From CAZFVY01 sp964522665 (GTDB lineage: Bacteria; Verrucomicrobiota; Verrucomicrobiia; Limisphaerales; CAZFVY01): 64,000 nucleotides of DNA. A model generated the notes under the pieces. That model was not told the DNA's origin and did not search any database. It saw only the letters and a list, made by a program, of their open reading frames with translations. A program made the translations under genes and the position numbers. How positions within the stretch are numbered: the first letter of the stretch is position 1; the number at the start of each line of letters is the position of its first letter. Below are positions 42,160 through 52,038 of the stretch, piece after piece. The stretch covers positions 1-64,000 of the forward strand of contig CAZFVY010000009.1 in NCBI GenBank assembly GCA_964522665.1. Direction: 5' to 3'.

Positions 42160-44916
42160 TCACTCCCGGGCGGCGTCGAGATTGGCGCGCGCCTCCTTCA
42201 ATTTGGGCGCGATGCGGTTATGCAACTGCGGCAGCGCCGCCTCGAGACGCTCGTACAACTTGATCGCCACCGCCCAATTCATACGGACCTCCACCAGCTT
42301 AGCCGCCGCCAATCCGGCCTCCTTCAGCGCAAAAGGATCGGCGTGCTCGCCGGCCGGCACCTTGTCCTCGTAAAAGACGTGAAGATAATGATCCAGCGCG
42401 TCGTCTTGGAGGCGCGCCTTTTCTACCGGCGGAAGGGTAGCCTCGGCCTGTTTCTCCAAGACGCCCGCCAAACCGATCTCCGCGAGGCTGCGAGTCGTCA
42501 AATCCGCGGGCGGCTTCATCGCCCGTTCGAAATAATCGGCCGCGTAACCCAGGTCCTCCTTCGCCGATTTCCCGGGAACCTTGGCGTCGAGCGCCGCCAA
42601 CAGCACGTAGCATCCGGCGATTCGCCCCCACGCCATCGGCGCCAAGCGGTTGGTTGAAGGAATAAACTTGAAGACTTCGATCGCGGCCGCGATTTGTTCT
42701 TCCGGCTTGATCGGCGGGTCCATTCGTCCGGTCGCCCGGATGTCACCCAGGGCAAACAAAGCCTCCGCCCTTAGGTCCGCCGGCGCGTTCGTGCCCACGC
42801 CGGACAGGAAGTTCGTCAGGTAGCCCTCCGCGTCCCGGGCGCTCGCGCGCGCAAAGGCGGAGCGCGCGGCCATCAAGTAGGCCGGATAGACCAAATCCTC
42901 GCGCGGTCCGTTCTTCGATTGGAAAAGCTTTTGATAATGCGTCTCGGCCTCAACGTATCGTTCCTGATTAAAGTAGTAGTTGGCCACCCAATCCTCCGCC
43001 ATCGGCGCTAGGCTGTTCGTGGGGTAGCGATCGAGGAACTCGTTGAACTGGGCCAGCGCGTTGGTTTCCGCCCCGGCCTGGTAGTTGACCCACGCGCGGT
43101 CGAATTCCGCCTGCGGATGCATCACGTGTTTCACGTGGGCGGCGAGCCAGCGGTCATACTGCGCGGTCGCTTTCGGCCAGTCGGCCTCCTGCACGTACGT
43201 GCGGGCAATCGCGAGTTCCACCTCCGGCAGCAGCGCCGAGTTGGTAAAACTCCGGGCGAAATTCTCAAAGAGGGCGCGGGCCTCGCGCGGCAGCCCCCGC
43301 CGGTTCCTGGCCTGGCCGACGGTCAGCAGACTGCGGTCGCCGTAGAAACTGTCCGGGTAGTCCCGCAAAATCCGGTCGGCCGCGCGTTCGGCTTGGTCCA
43401 GGTTAGTCAACTCGATGCTCGCGCGCGTAATCTGGTAGAGGGCCTGGTCGAACAAGGATTTCGCCACGCGCGGTGAGTCCGCGTAGTCAGTCAGGACCAG
43501 CTGGTAATTCGTCACGGCGCCCGCGTAATCCTTGAGCGCGAACTGGCAATCCGCCCACTTGAATCGCGCCACCGCCTGATTCTCCGAATGCGGCAATTTC
43601 ACCGTGGCCGCCTGGAAGTCGGGCAATCCGCCGGCGGCGTTGGTCAGGTTGTTCCGGCCTTCTCCGTCCTCCCAGACGCACCAACCGCGGTCGAGATAGG
43701 CGGAGCCGAGGAGCTGGCTGTCCGGAAAGTTGGTGATGACGAACGAAAACTCGGCGGCCGCCTGTTGCAGCCGGTTGGTCAGGACCGATAGGCTCGGCTC
43801 ACCTTTGGCGGCCTCGGCGCTCTCCCGAAAATGCTCCTTCAACCGCAGCTCGCCCGCCGTGAAATGCGCCCAATCAAGCGAAGGATCACCCGGAAACTGT
43901 TCGATCAGGGCGCTCAAACGCTGGATCGCTGCGTCAGATTTACTTTCGATCAAAGCCAGGTCGATAAGCTTGAGCAGCGCCAGGCGCCGGCTGGTCTTGG
44001 GCATCTTTTCGGTCAGCAGTCCCTCGTAAGCCTTAACCGCCTCCGCGGTCCGGCCCAAACGTTCGAGCGCTTCGCCTTCCAACATCACGGAATCCGCCTG
44101 CCGGGCCAGGGACGAAGTCTGCGCCGCCAGGACCAGCAGGCTGTTGGTCAAGGTCGCGAGGGCCAGCCCCGGCTGATCCATTTTCAATTGCAGTCTAGTC
44201 CGCAAAAACGCCGCCCGCCAGGCGGACTCAAGTGGCAGCTTGAGCCGGCCAAGCTGATCCAATGCGGCGGCCGCGACGGTAAAGTTCTGAAACTGCACCG
44301 CGGCCTCCGTTAAGAAAAGATAACCGCGCACGATGACTTCCAGGTTGGTCGCTCCCTGCGCCGCCAACTCCGCGACGGCGCCGCGGAAGACGCTGTTCGT
44401 CGGACCCAAAAGCTCAACCGTCCGCTCCGGCTGACCGAGCCGCAGCCGCGCCTCCGCTTCGCCCACGGTGGCGTTGAGGCGGAATTGTGATTGCGGAAAA
44501 TCCGCGGTGGCCTTGGCAAAAATCGCCGCGGCCGCCAGGTAATTGCTCTGCAACAATTGCCCGTATCCATCGGCCACGCCGCGAAGCGCCTTGGCGTCGT
44601 TCAAATGTTTCGAGTCGGAGTATTTTTGGATGAATTCGTCGAACTCCCGCACCGCCTGCTCGTAAAGCCCGTCATAAAACGCCTTCTGCCCGGCCCCGAG
44701 CTTTTGCGCTTCCTCCACGGCGCTTTCCGCCGCGACGAGCCGGTTAAAGTGGCTCGCGCCAACGCAGAGCAAGATAACCACGCCCATCATCCACCGCCGA
44801 CGGCGCGGGAGATGGGAACCGCGGAACGTCTGAGATTCCGCCGGGCGCCCGTTGACGACGCGGGCGCGCCCGGACAGGTTCAGGTGCAAAAACGGCTGCG
44901 ACATTTCAGCTATCAT
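42160..44916 (-). CDS. Large exported TPR-repeat protein
   Basis: A 918-residue protein with a basic N-terminus (HLPRRRRWMMGVVILLCVGASHFNRLVAAESA) that acts as signal or anchor around residues 40-65. The rest is a long alpha-solenoid of TPR-like pairs, for example QKAFYDGLYEQAVREFDEFI, SDSKHLNDAKALRGVADGYG, KATAQYDRWLAAH and ALAQFNEFLDRYPTNSLAPM, resembling BamD/YbgF-type periplasmic scaffolds. A protein-protein scaffold in the envelope is likely; partners are unknown. Its start abuts the uvrA stop with no gap, so the two are probably transcribed together. A second start (MSQPF, 44904) is equally possible. Confidence 0.85.
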   Translation of the reverse strand: MIAEMSQPFLHLNLSGRARVVNGRPAESQTFRGSHLPRRRRWMMGVVILLCVGASHFNRLVAAESAVEEAQKLGAGQKAFYDGLYEQAVREFDEFIQKYSDSKHLNDAKALRGVADGYGQLLQSNYLAAAAIFAKATADFPQSQFRLNATVGEAEARLRLGQPERTVELLGPTNSVFRGAVAELAAQGATNLEVIVRGYLFLTEAAVQFQNFTVAAAALDQLGRLKLPLESAWRAAFLRTRLQLKMDQPGLALATLTNSLLVLAAQTSSLARQADSVMLEGEALERLGRTAEAVKAYEGLLTEKMPKTSRRLALLKLIDLALIESKSDAAIQRLSALIEQFPGDPSLDWAHFTAGELRLKEHFRESAEAAKGEPSLSVLTNRLQQAAAEFSFVITNFPDSQLLGSAYLDRGWCVWEDGEGRNNLTNAAGGLPDFQAATVKLPHSENQAVARFKWADCQFALKDYAGAVTNYQLVLTDYADSPRVAKSLFDQALYQITRASIELTNLDQAERAADRILRDYPDSFYGDRSLLTVGQARNRRGLPREARALFENFARSFTNSALLPEVELAIARTYVQEADWPKATAQYDRWLAAHVKHVMHPQAEFDRAWVNYQAGAETNALAQFNEFLDRYPTNSLAPMAEDWVANYYFNQERYVEAETHYQKLFQSKNGPREDLVYPAYLMAARSAFARASARDAEGYLTNFLSGVGTNAPADLRAEALFALGDIRATGRMDPPIKPEEQIAAAIEVFKFIPSTNRLAPMAWGRIAGCYVLLAALDAKVPGKSAKEDLGYAADYFERAMKPPADLTTRSLAEIGLAGVLEKQAEATLPPVEKARLQDDALDHYLHVFYEDKVPAGEHADPFALKEAGLAAAKLVEVRMNWAVAIKLYERLEAALPQLHNRIAPKLKEARANLDAARE

Positions 44917-47862
44917 TCAAGCGATCTTTTTCTCCGTGTTCAAGAGCGCGCTAAGGAATTGCCCCGTGTAGCTCTGCGCGCACGCCGCCACCGTTTCCGG
45001 AGAACCCTCGGCCACAATCGAACCTCCGCCGGAGCCACCTTCCGGGCCAAGGTCGATAACCCAATCCGCGGTTTTAATGACGTCGAGATTGTGTTCGACG
45101 ATCACCAGCGTGTTGCCGAGCGCGCGCAGCTTAAACAAAACCTCCAAGAGCTTGGCGACATCGTGGAAGTGCAGGCCGGTCGTCGGTTCGTCCAGAATGT
45201 AAAGGGTTTTACCGGTCGCCCGACGGCTCAACTCGGCGGCGAGCTTCACCCGCTGCGCTTCACCGCCGCTGAGGGTGGTGGCTTGCTGACCGAGGCCGAG
45301 GTAACCCAACCCGACCTCCGCCAAGGAAAGGCACGGGTCATGGATTTGCGGAACCGCCCGGAAAAAATTCACGGCTTCATCGACGGTCATCGCCAGGACG
45401 TCAGCGATGTTGAGACCTTTGTACGTGATTTCGAGAGTCTCCCGGTTGTAGCGTTTTCCGTGGCAAGCTTCGCAAATCACATAGACCGGCGGCAGAAAAT
45501 TCATCTCGATGCGAATCAGGCCGTCGCCCTGGCATTTCTCGCAGCGGCCGCCTTTGACGTTGAAACTGAAGCGGCCGGCGTCGTAACCGCGGACCCGCGC
45601 CGCCGGCAGTTGGGCGAACAACGTGCGGATGTGATTAAACATGCCGGTGTAGGTGGCGGGATTGCTGCGCGGAGTGCGGCCGATGGGGGTTTGATCGATC
45701 ACGATCACTTTGTCCAGATTCTCCAGGCCGCGAATCGCCTTGTGGGCGCCAGGCCGCTCCTTCCCGCCGTAGAGCGTGCGGAACAACGCGCGGCAAAGGA
45801 TATCCTCGACCAACGTGCTCTTCCCGGAACCGCTGACGCCGGTGACACAGGTCAAACTCCCGAGCGGTATGCGCGCGTGCACGTTCTTCAGATTGTTCTC
45901 GGTGGCGCCGATCACCTCCAGCCAGCCCCGGTCGGGCGAGGGCTTGATCCGTTTGCGGGGCGTCGCAATCGAATACTCGCCGGTCAGATACTTGGCGGTC
46001 AAAGATTTTGGGTTCTGCAACACCTCGGCCAAGGTTCCCGCGGCGACTAACTCCCCGCCGTGAACGCCGGCGCCCGGACCAAGGTCGATCACGTAATCGG
46101 CACGCCGGATCGTTTCGGCGTCGTGCTCGACCACGAGCACGGAATTGCCCAAATCACGCAGGCCTTCCATCGTTTTGAGCAGCCGCTCGTTGTCGCGTTG
46201 ATGCAAGCCGATGCTCGGCTCGTCGAGAATATAAAGCACCCCGACCAGCCCTGCCCCAATCTGGGTGGCCAGGCGGATCCGTTGCGCCTCGCCGCCGCTC
46301 AGCGTCCCGCTTTCCCGATCGAGCGTCAGATAACCCAAGCCCACATTCTTCAGGAAGCGGAGGCGCGCCTGGATTTCCGAAATGACTTCGCCCACCACCT
46401 TCCTTTGAAAGTCCGAAAGCTTGAGCGCCGTGAAGAATTCGTCCGCGGCGCTGATCGAGAGGGAGCAGACGTCCATGATCGACAATCCGGGAATCGGGAC
46501 GGTCGTGGACGCGACCGCTTTGCCGGGAAGAAACCGCTCGCCCAGCTCGGCGCCGCCGATGGTCACCGCCAACATCTCCGGTTTCAAGCGCCGGCCACCG
46601 CAGGCGTCGCAAGGCTCGGGACTCATCAACGCCTTGAGACGGTTGCGCGTGAATTCACTTTCGCTTTCTTGGAACAGGCGTTGCAGGCTGGGAATGACGC
46701 CTTCAAACGGCCGCTTGAGTTTGGTCGCCTTGCCGCCGCGGAAGAGGTTGAACTCGATTTCCGTCTCGCCCGACCCCCAGAGCAGGATGCGCTTAAAATC
46801 ATCGGACAGGGTGCGGTAAGGGGCTTCGAGACTCTGTTGATAATGTTGCGCGACGCCGCGCAAGAGGCCCTTGTAGTAAACCACCATCCGCTTGCCGCCC
46901 CGCCGCCAGGCGGCCACGGCTCCCTGATCGAGCGATTTCTCGGGATCGGGGATCACCAGTCCCTCGTCGAACACCAATTTTTGACCGAGACCGTGGCAGA
47001 CCGGACAGGCGCCGAACGGCGAATTGAACGAGAAATGCTTGGGGGTTGGCGGATCGAAGGTTTTCCCCGTGGCAGGTGAGTACATGCGATTGGAATACGC
47101 CGTTTCCTGCCACCCCGCGTCTGGCTCGGCGCCCGGCGCTTGATGCAACGTCACCAAACGCCCCTCACCCCACTTCAGCGCGGTTTGGACCGAATCGCCC
47201 AAGCGGACGCGCACCTTGTCATCAATGACCAAACGATCTACCACGACCTCAATCGTGTGCTTCTGTTTCGCCTCCAATTTCACCCGTACCGGCGCGCCGA
47301 GTTCGACCAGTTGCCCATCGATACGCGCCCGCACGAAACCCTCGCGGGCCATTCGTTCGGTGACGTCCCGGAATTCACCTTTCTGTTCGCTGACAATCGG
47401 CGCCAAGAGCATGACCCGCGTCTTGGCTGGAAGCGCCAGGATTTTATCGACGATATCGGTCGTCGTTTGTTGGGAAATCGGCTGACCGCTCGACGGGCAG
47501 TGAGGCTGGCCCGCGTGCGCGAACAAAAGCCGGAGGTAGTCAAAAATCTCCGTCACCGTCGCGATGGTTGAGCGGGGGTTGGCGCCCGAGGTGCGTTGCT
47601 CGATCGCGATGGCGGGCGAGAGTCCCTCAATGTAATCGACCTCCGGTTTGCCCATCTGGTCGAGGAATTGCCGCGCGTAGGCCGAAAGCGACTCGACGTA
47701 TTTGCGCTGGCCCTCGGCGAAAATCGTATCAAACGCGAGCGACGACTTGCCCGAGCCGCTCAACCCGGTAATGACCACCAGCCGGTTGCGCGGGATCGTC
47801 AGCGTGAGGTTCTTGAGGTTGTGCTCGCGCGCCCCGCCAATCTTGATGAATTCCTGTGCCAT
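44917..47862 (-). CDS. uvrA: Excinuclease ABC subunit A
   Basis: A 981-residue damage-recognition ATPase of nucleotide excision repair. The start is set at 47862 (MAQEFIKIGGAREHNLKNL), the family's normal N-terminus; an in-frame ATG lies further upstream. Two ABC halves are seen: Walker A GLSGSGKSSLAFDTIFAEGQ and GVSGSGKSTLVEDIL, two LSGGEAQR signatures, and two Walker B (ILDEPSIGLHQRD, ILDEPTTGLHFHD). The zinc sites are CPVCHGLG...CDACGGRRL in the first half and CEKCQGDG...CEACHGKRYN in the second. It is about 40 residues longer than E. coli UvrA, with no domain missing. UvrB and UvrC are not in the window. Confidence 0.97.
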   Translation of the reverse strand: MAQEFIKIGGAREHNLKNLTLTIPRNRLVVITGLSGSGKSSLAFDTIFAEGQRKYVESLSAYARQFLDQMGKPEVDYIEGLSPAIAIEQRTSGANPRSTIATVTEIFDYLRLLFAHAGQPHCPSSGQPISQQTTTDIVDKILALPAKTRVMLLAPIVSEQKGEFRDVTERMAREGFVRARIDGQLVELGAPVRVKLEAKQKHTIEVVVDRLVIDDKVRVRLGDSVQTALKWGEGRLVTLHQAPGAEPDAGWQETAYSNRMYSPATGKTFDPPTPKHFSFNSPFGACPVCHGLGQKLVFDEGLVIPDPEKSLDQGAVAAWRRGGKRMVVYYKGLLRGVAQHYQQSLEAPYRTLSDDFKRILLWGSGETEIEFNLFRGGKATKLKRPFEGVIPSLQRLFQESESEFTRNRLKALMSPEPCDACGGRRLKPEMLAVTIGGAELGERFLPGKAVASTTVPIPGLSIMDVCSLSISAADEFFTALKLSDFQRKVVGEVISEIQARLRFLKNVGLGYLTLDRESGTLSGGEAQRIRLATQIGAGLVGVLYILDEPSIGLHQRDNERLLKTMEGLRDLGNSVLVVEHDAETIRRADYVIDLGPGAGVHGGELVAAGTLAEVLQNPKSLTAKYLTGEYSIATPRKRIKPSPDRGWLEVIGATENNLKNVHARIPLGSLTCVTGVSGSGKSTLVEDILCRALFRTLYGGKERPGAHKAIRGLENLDKVIVIDQTPIGRTPRSNPATYTGMFNHIRTLFAQLPAARVRGYDAGRFSFNVKGGRCEKCQGDGLIRIEMNFLPPVYVICEACHGKRYNRETLEITYKGLNIADVLAMTVDEAVNFFRAVPQIHDPCLSLAEVGLGYLGLGQQATTLSGGEAQRVKLAAELSRRATGKTLYILDEPTTGLHFHDVAKLLEVLFKLRALGNTLVIVEHNLDVIKTADWVIDLGPEGGSGGGSIVAEGSPETVAACAQSYTGQFLSALLNTEKKIA

Positions 47863-48083
47863 GTTTCCGTCTGCTTTACGCTCTTCGTTCGCGCCTTGGC
47901 GGTCGGGCGAAAACGACCAATCGCTCATGCTTTGGCACGGCCTGCTCACGCTCCAACGGTTTGCCGCGCAGCTCAGTCCGGCCCTGAGGTTTCACGCTAG
48001 CGCAAACTCGACGGCCGGACAACCGCGAGGTTGGTTTTTCACAAATTGCTTTCTCGCGGCGCGCGACACAAACTAGGAAGACT

Positions 48084-49106
48084 ATGTCAAGAGCGACGGA
48101 TGAAGCGGACTGGAAGCTGCGCGTGCAAACGCTCGTCGCGGAAGTGGGCGGCGGCGCTAACACCGATCTGGTCGAGGACATCATGGTGAACGCGCTCAAG
48201 CTCCTGGCCGACGTCGAAAACCGCGGCGACGTGCGGGTTATTCAGACCGCCGTGCGTGAGTTGCGCTACGCGTTCAAGCTCTTCGCGCCGTACTCGGGAA
48301 TTCGCAAGGTGACGATCTTCGGATCGGCGCGCCTGCAACCGCACAAAGTCGAGTACCAACAGGCCGTCGAATTCAGCCATAAAATCGCCCAGGCGGGATT
48401 CATGGTCATCACCGGAGCCGGCCCCGGAATCATGCAGGCGGGCCACGAAGGCGCCGGACCAGAGAACAGTTTCGGGGCCAATATCCGCCTGCCGTGGGAA
48501 CAGACTCCGAACCCGATCATCGAGAAGGACAAGAAGCTTATCAATTTCAAATACTTCTTCACGCGCAAACTGATTTTTGTGCGCAATGCCGACGCGATCG
48601 CCCTCTTCCCGGGCGGGTTCGGGACACTTGATGAGGGCTATGAAGCGCTGACCCTCATGCAGACGGGCAAGAGCCGGCTCATGCCGCTGATCTTGATTGA
48701 CCGGCCCGGCGGCACCTATTGGAAAACCTTTGACAAGTCGGTCCGCGAACACCTGCTGCGCAATCAGCTAATTTCGCCGGATGACCTCAATTTGTACAGT
48801 ATTACCGATAATACGGACACCGCGGTCAAATGGATCACTCGATTTTATCGCAATTACCACTCCACCCGCTTCGTCAAAGACCTCTTCGTCATCCGGCTCA
48901 AGCATGCCCCGTCGGCTTCCGCGATTGACGGCTTGAACGAGGATTTTGCCGACATCATGACCAGCCCGAAAGTCCAGGTCATTGAGGCGACGCCGGAAGA
49001 AAAAGAGGACAACGATTTCGTGGAATTACCACGCATCGCGTTCGGATTTGACCGACGGCAATACGGGCGGCTGCGGCAGATGATCGACGTCTTGAACAGC
49101 TACTAA
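48084..49106 (+). CDS. LOG-family protein (TIGR00730, lysine decarboxylase-like Rossmann fold)
   Basis: A 340-residue protein; AGGAAG sits 5 bases before the ATG. The LOG core shows VTIFGSARLQP, VITGAGPGIMQAGHEGA and FPGGFGTLDEGYEALT, the motif that defines phosphoribohydrolases of the LONELY GUY type, which release bases from nucleoside 5'-monophosphates. An N-terminal helical region of about 80 residues (VEDIMVNALKLLADVE) and a C-terminal 90-residue extension make it larger than the 200-residue LOG enzymes, placing it with the 'TIGR00730 family Rossman fold protein' group. The role in bacteria other than cytokinin release is uncertain. It is divergent from uvrA and convergent with the next gene (7 bases). 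Confidence 0.88.
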   Translation: MSRATDEADWKLRVQTLVAEVGGGANTDLVEDIMVNALKLLADVENRGDVRVIQTAVRELRYAFKLFAPYSGIRKVTIFGSARLQPHKVEYQQAVEFSHKIAQAGFMVITGAGPGIMQAGHEGAGPENSFGANIRLPWEQTPNPIIEKDKKLINFKYFFTRKLIFVRNADAIALFPGGFGTLDEGYEALTLMQTGKSRLMPLILIDRPGGTYWKTFDKSVREHLLRNQLISPDDLNLYSITDNTDTAVKWITRFYRNYHSTRFVKDLFVIRLKHAPSASAIDGLNEDFADIMTSPKVQVIEATPEEKEDNDFVELPRIAFGFDRRQYGRLRQMIDVLNSY

Positions 49107-49113
49107 ACCCGAC

Positions 49114-50916
49114 TCAGGGCGCCTTCGCCTCCGGTTTGACCGCCAGCTCCAGCACCCGCCCGGGCAGCGAAAACGGCAGATGATTCCGCGTCGGACGCGA
49201 ATATTCGCAAATGTACACCTTGCCCTTGCCCGCCAAATGGACGTCGATGGGCCGGCCGAGGGGCGCGAGCACAGTCTTGATGTGGGCCTCGTAAACGCCT
49301 TGCGCGTTTTTCTGCAAAACTGCCTGCAACACGTCATAGCCGACGTTATCCTTCGGGGTCTCGATAAAGTTGCCGAAGCGGCTGAGCAGAAAAGTCCCGC
49401 GATAGCCCGGCGGAAAATCCGGGCCGAGAAAAACGATGCCGCCCGGCGACGAATGCGGGTCGAACGTGTAGATCGGCTCACCGGCGAAGCCGCCGTCCGG
49501 TCCGAGGTTGGCAATCGGCGGCGTGAAGACCAGACCCGGCGGGGGTTCCGGCGTATGAGCGTACGCCTTTTTCGTCCAATTCGAGAAGGTATAAGGGAAG
49601 CCGTAGTGCTTGCCCTTTTCAATGTGATTCAGTTCCTCCGGCGCGTCGGCGTCCGGCCCATTCTCCGTGCCAAACATTTCCCCTAGATCGTTCCAGCAAA
49701 AACCGTACGCGTTCCGAATGCCGCGCGCGAATACTTCGATTTCGGGCTTCTCCGAAGCCGGATTCAGCCGCCAGATGCAGGAAGTCACCGGCGTCTCGCC
49801 GCCGTGGTAATAGTTGGGGTCGGTCCCCGCCTCATTGCCATCCGTCCGCGCCCCGTTGCCGACGTAAAGCATGCCGTCGGGGCCAAAGCCGATATTCTCG
49901 ACGGCGTGGATGTAGGCCGCATTGCCAGGATACGAGGTCTGGAACCACGGTTTCGGATTGGCGGGATCACCGTTTTCAGAGTCGGCGGTGCGGTAGATCG
50001 TCACGATGTTTTGGACCGGCAGCGTCGAATTGTTCTGCTGATTCGACGCGATGTAGAGTCGGCCCTGCTTGTCCATCGTCATCCCCAGCACAAAGAGCGG
50101 GCCGCCCAAATCGCCCGGCCGTTTCTCGAGGTAATTCTTGGCCCAGAAAAGTTGCCGAATCTGGCCGCTCGCCGGCTGCAGACGCCACACGTCGCCATTC
50201 TCGGAGAGGAGATAGATCACATCGCCCCGTCCGTCGCTGGCCATCCGGACCGCCTTGGCGGGCAACCGGACGACTTCCCGCAGCGTGAACCCTTCTGGCG
50301 ACGGCGGCAGAGGCGCGTAAGCGCCAGCCTCGCGCAAACTCTCAAAAGTCGGAAAACCGGTCTTGGCGCGAGCCGTCTTGACGATTTCCGCGGTCACCAT
50401 GGGGCCGGCATTGCCCCAACTGTTGCGCACGAAATTTAACACGTCGGCGACCTGGCCGTCGTCGAGAATGACCGGCGGCATGGCGCCGTTGAACTTCTTG
50501 CCGTTGACCGTGATCTCCCCGTTCAGGCCCTCGCACAGCGCTCGCGCGCTACGCTCGACGTCGCTCATCAGAAAATCGGATTTCGCCAGCGGCGGATAGA
50601 CGCCGGGAACGCCCTGCCCGTTAAGCTGGTGGCAGATAAAACAATTCTGAAAAAAGAGCTGCTTCCCGCGCTCGATTTCCTCGGCGGTTGGCGCCGGCCC
50701 GTTGGACGCTGGGTTTGCCGGCCCCGGCAAGGCTACCGCGGCCGGAGCTTGGCTTTGGGCGAGAAGTATCCGCCGAGATTGGGCGCTCGACTCGCGAGGC
50801 AAGTCGATCGCGGAGGCAGGCCGCGGCGCCATCAGGAGCGCGACCGTTGTGAGCCAAAGTGAACTCCGAAAAACAAATCGGACACCATACAGTGAAACAA
50901 CCGTCAACCAATCCAT
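49114..50916 (-). CDS. Cytochrome c / PQQ-type sugar dehydrogenase beta-propeller fusion
   Basis: A 600-residue exported protein with a signal peptide (SSLWLTTVALLMAPRPASA, about 18-36). Residues 75-165 are a class I cytochrome c with haem motif C-F-I-C-H (FFQNCFICHQLNGQGVPG) and the methionine ligand in NGAMPPVILDD. Residues 205-590 are a six-bladed propeller of the glucose/sorbosone dehydrogenase type (IYLLSENGDVWRL, MDKQGRLYIASNQ, IGFGPDGMLYVGNGARTDG, FARGIRNAYGFCWN, GTENGPDADAPEELNHI, PYTFSNW). It would oxidise a sugar or alcohol in the periplasm and pass electrons to its own haem. The substrate is unknown. Confidence 0.88.
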   Translation of the reverse strand: MDWLTVVSLYGVRFVFRSSLWLTTVALLMAPRPASAIDLPRESSAQSRRILLAQSQAPAAVALPGPANPASNGPAPTAEEIERGKQLFFQNCFICHQLNGQGVPGVYPPLAKSDFLMSDVERSARALCEGLNGEITVNGKKFNGAMPPVILDDGQVADVLNFVRNSWGNAGPMVTAEIVKTARAKTGFPTFESLREAGAYAPLPPSPEGFTLREVVRLPAKAVRMASDGRGDVIYLLSENGDVWRLQPASGQIRQLFWAKNYLEKRPGDLGGPLFVLGMTMDKQGRLYIASNQQNNSTLPVQNIVTIYRTADSENGDPANPKPWFQTSYPGNAAYIHAVENIGFGPDGMLYVGNGARTDGNEAGTDPNYYHGGETPVTSCIWRLNPASEKPEIEVFARGIRNAYGFCWNDLGEMFGTENGPDADAPEELNHIEKGKHYGFPYTFSNWTKKAYAHTPEPPPGLVFTPPIANLGPDGGFAGEPIYTFDPHSSPGGIVFLGPDFPPGYRGTFLLSRFGNFIETPKDNVGYDVLQAVLQKNAQGVYEAHIKTVLAPLGRPIDVHLAGKGKVYICEYSRPTRNHLPFSLPGRVLELAVKPEAKAP

Positions 50917-50944
50917 GCTTCAATCTCTCCTTTCAAACTAGCGT

Positions 50945-52012
50945 TCAACTCCACGCCTGCCGCAGAAACCTTAGAAAATTCCCGCTCATGATCCCCTCCA
51001 CGTCGCCGGCTGAGTAGCCCCGCGCCGCCAGCAAAGACGGCAACCGCGCCAGGTCCGCGATCGTGTTGAGGTCCGCTGCGGTTTGTTCCGTGCCGAAGGC
51101 GCCGTCCAAGTCTGAACCAACGCCACAATGGAGCGCATTGCCGGCGAGCTGGCAAATATGGTCAATATGGTCCACCAAACGGTCCAGTTTCAGGCCGGAA
51201 TTCACCGGCGTCGTCTGGCCTCGCACCCAGCCGGGAATCATCATCCAGGCGTCAAGCACGGCGCCGATCACCGCGCCGCGTTCAATCAGCAGCTTCAATT
51301 GCTCGTCCGAGAATTGGCGGTTGTGCGGAACCAAAGCCCGGCAATTGGAATGACTGGCCCATACCGGGCCACGGAAGTGATCCATGGATTCGGCAAAACT
51401 TTCGTCACAAAGGTGCGTCGCGTCCAAGATTATGCCCAGCCGCTCCATCTCCGTGAGCAACTCCCGCCCCCGGGGTCCGAGGCCGCCGCGCGCGTCCGTT
51501 CCCTGCGCGTAGGTACCCGGGCCGTAGTGCCCCGGACCAACCGCGCGCAGCCCGTCCCGGTAGGCGCGTTCGAGATACGCGGGAGTCACAATTGAATCAG
51601 CGCCTTCCAGACTCAGGATGAAACCGACCGGCGCATCCGGTGGCGGTGAGCCGGTCCACAAGCTGACCTGGTTTTCCAAACCGGCGAGATCGGTGATTTG
51701 AACCATCTCCTCGCATTCCACCATCGCGCGGTACCAGGCCAACTGGCCCTGCGTCTGTGCCCACGCCTGTTGCGGCGAATGCCAGCCCTTCAAAGGATTC
51801 GACGGCTTGACGAAGCGCGCGATTTGAGTGGCCACGCAAAGTCCGATGCCCGCCCGGCGCATCTCGGGCAGCGATACCGTCCCATTCCCCCTATCTACTC
51901 TATCGGTCATCCCCTGCTCACGCGCGCGGATTTCCGCGAGTGGGCGGGTCAAATCACGGTTCCATTCCAGCGCGTTCATCGCCAGATCCAGGTGCGCGTC
52001 AAATATGAACAT
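50945..52012 (-). CDS. M19 family dipeptidase (membrane/renal dipeptidase-like)
   Basis: A 355-residue metal-dependent dipeptidase of the amidohydrolase fold. The first metal pair is in FDAHLDLAMN (HxD). The bridging glutamate is in FILSLEGADSI, the two histidines in ATHLCDESFAESMDHF and VWASHSNCRALVPHNR, and the last acidic residue in GVGSDLDGAFG; all the M19 ligands are present. No signal peptide is seen, so it may act in the cytoplasm on dipeptides, including D-Ala-containing ones. It lies 28 bases upstream of the PQQ fusion gene and 26 bases downstream of the HGSNAT-like gene, all on the minus strand, consistent with one operon. Confidence 0.9.
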   Translation of the reverse strand: MFIFDAHLDLAMNALEWNRDLTRPLAEIRAREQGMTDRVDRGNGTVSLPEMRRAGIGLCVATQIARFVKPSNPLKGWHSPQQAWAQTQGQLAWYRAMVECEEMVQITDLAGLENQVSLWTGSPPPDAPVGFILSLEGADSIVTPAYLERAYRDGLRAVGPGHYGPGTYAQGTDARGGLGPRGRELLTEMERLGIILDATHLCDESFAESMDHFRGPVWASHSNCRALVPHNRQFSDEQLKLLIERGAVIGAVLDAWMMIPGWVRGQTTPVNSGLKLDRLVDHIDHICQLAGNALHCGVGSDLDGAFGTEQTAADLNTIADLARLPSLLAARGYSAGDVEGIMSGNFLRFLRQAWS

Positions 52013-52038
52013 GTAAGCCCGCTTAGAGGATTGGCGAC

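Noticed and set aside
44491..46050. Long + strand open frame across the large TPR gene and uvrA
   Set aside because: It is antisense to the ABC signatures of uvrA and has no domain; a high-GC artefact.
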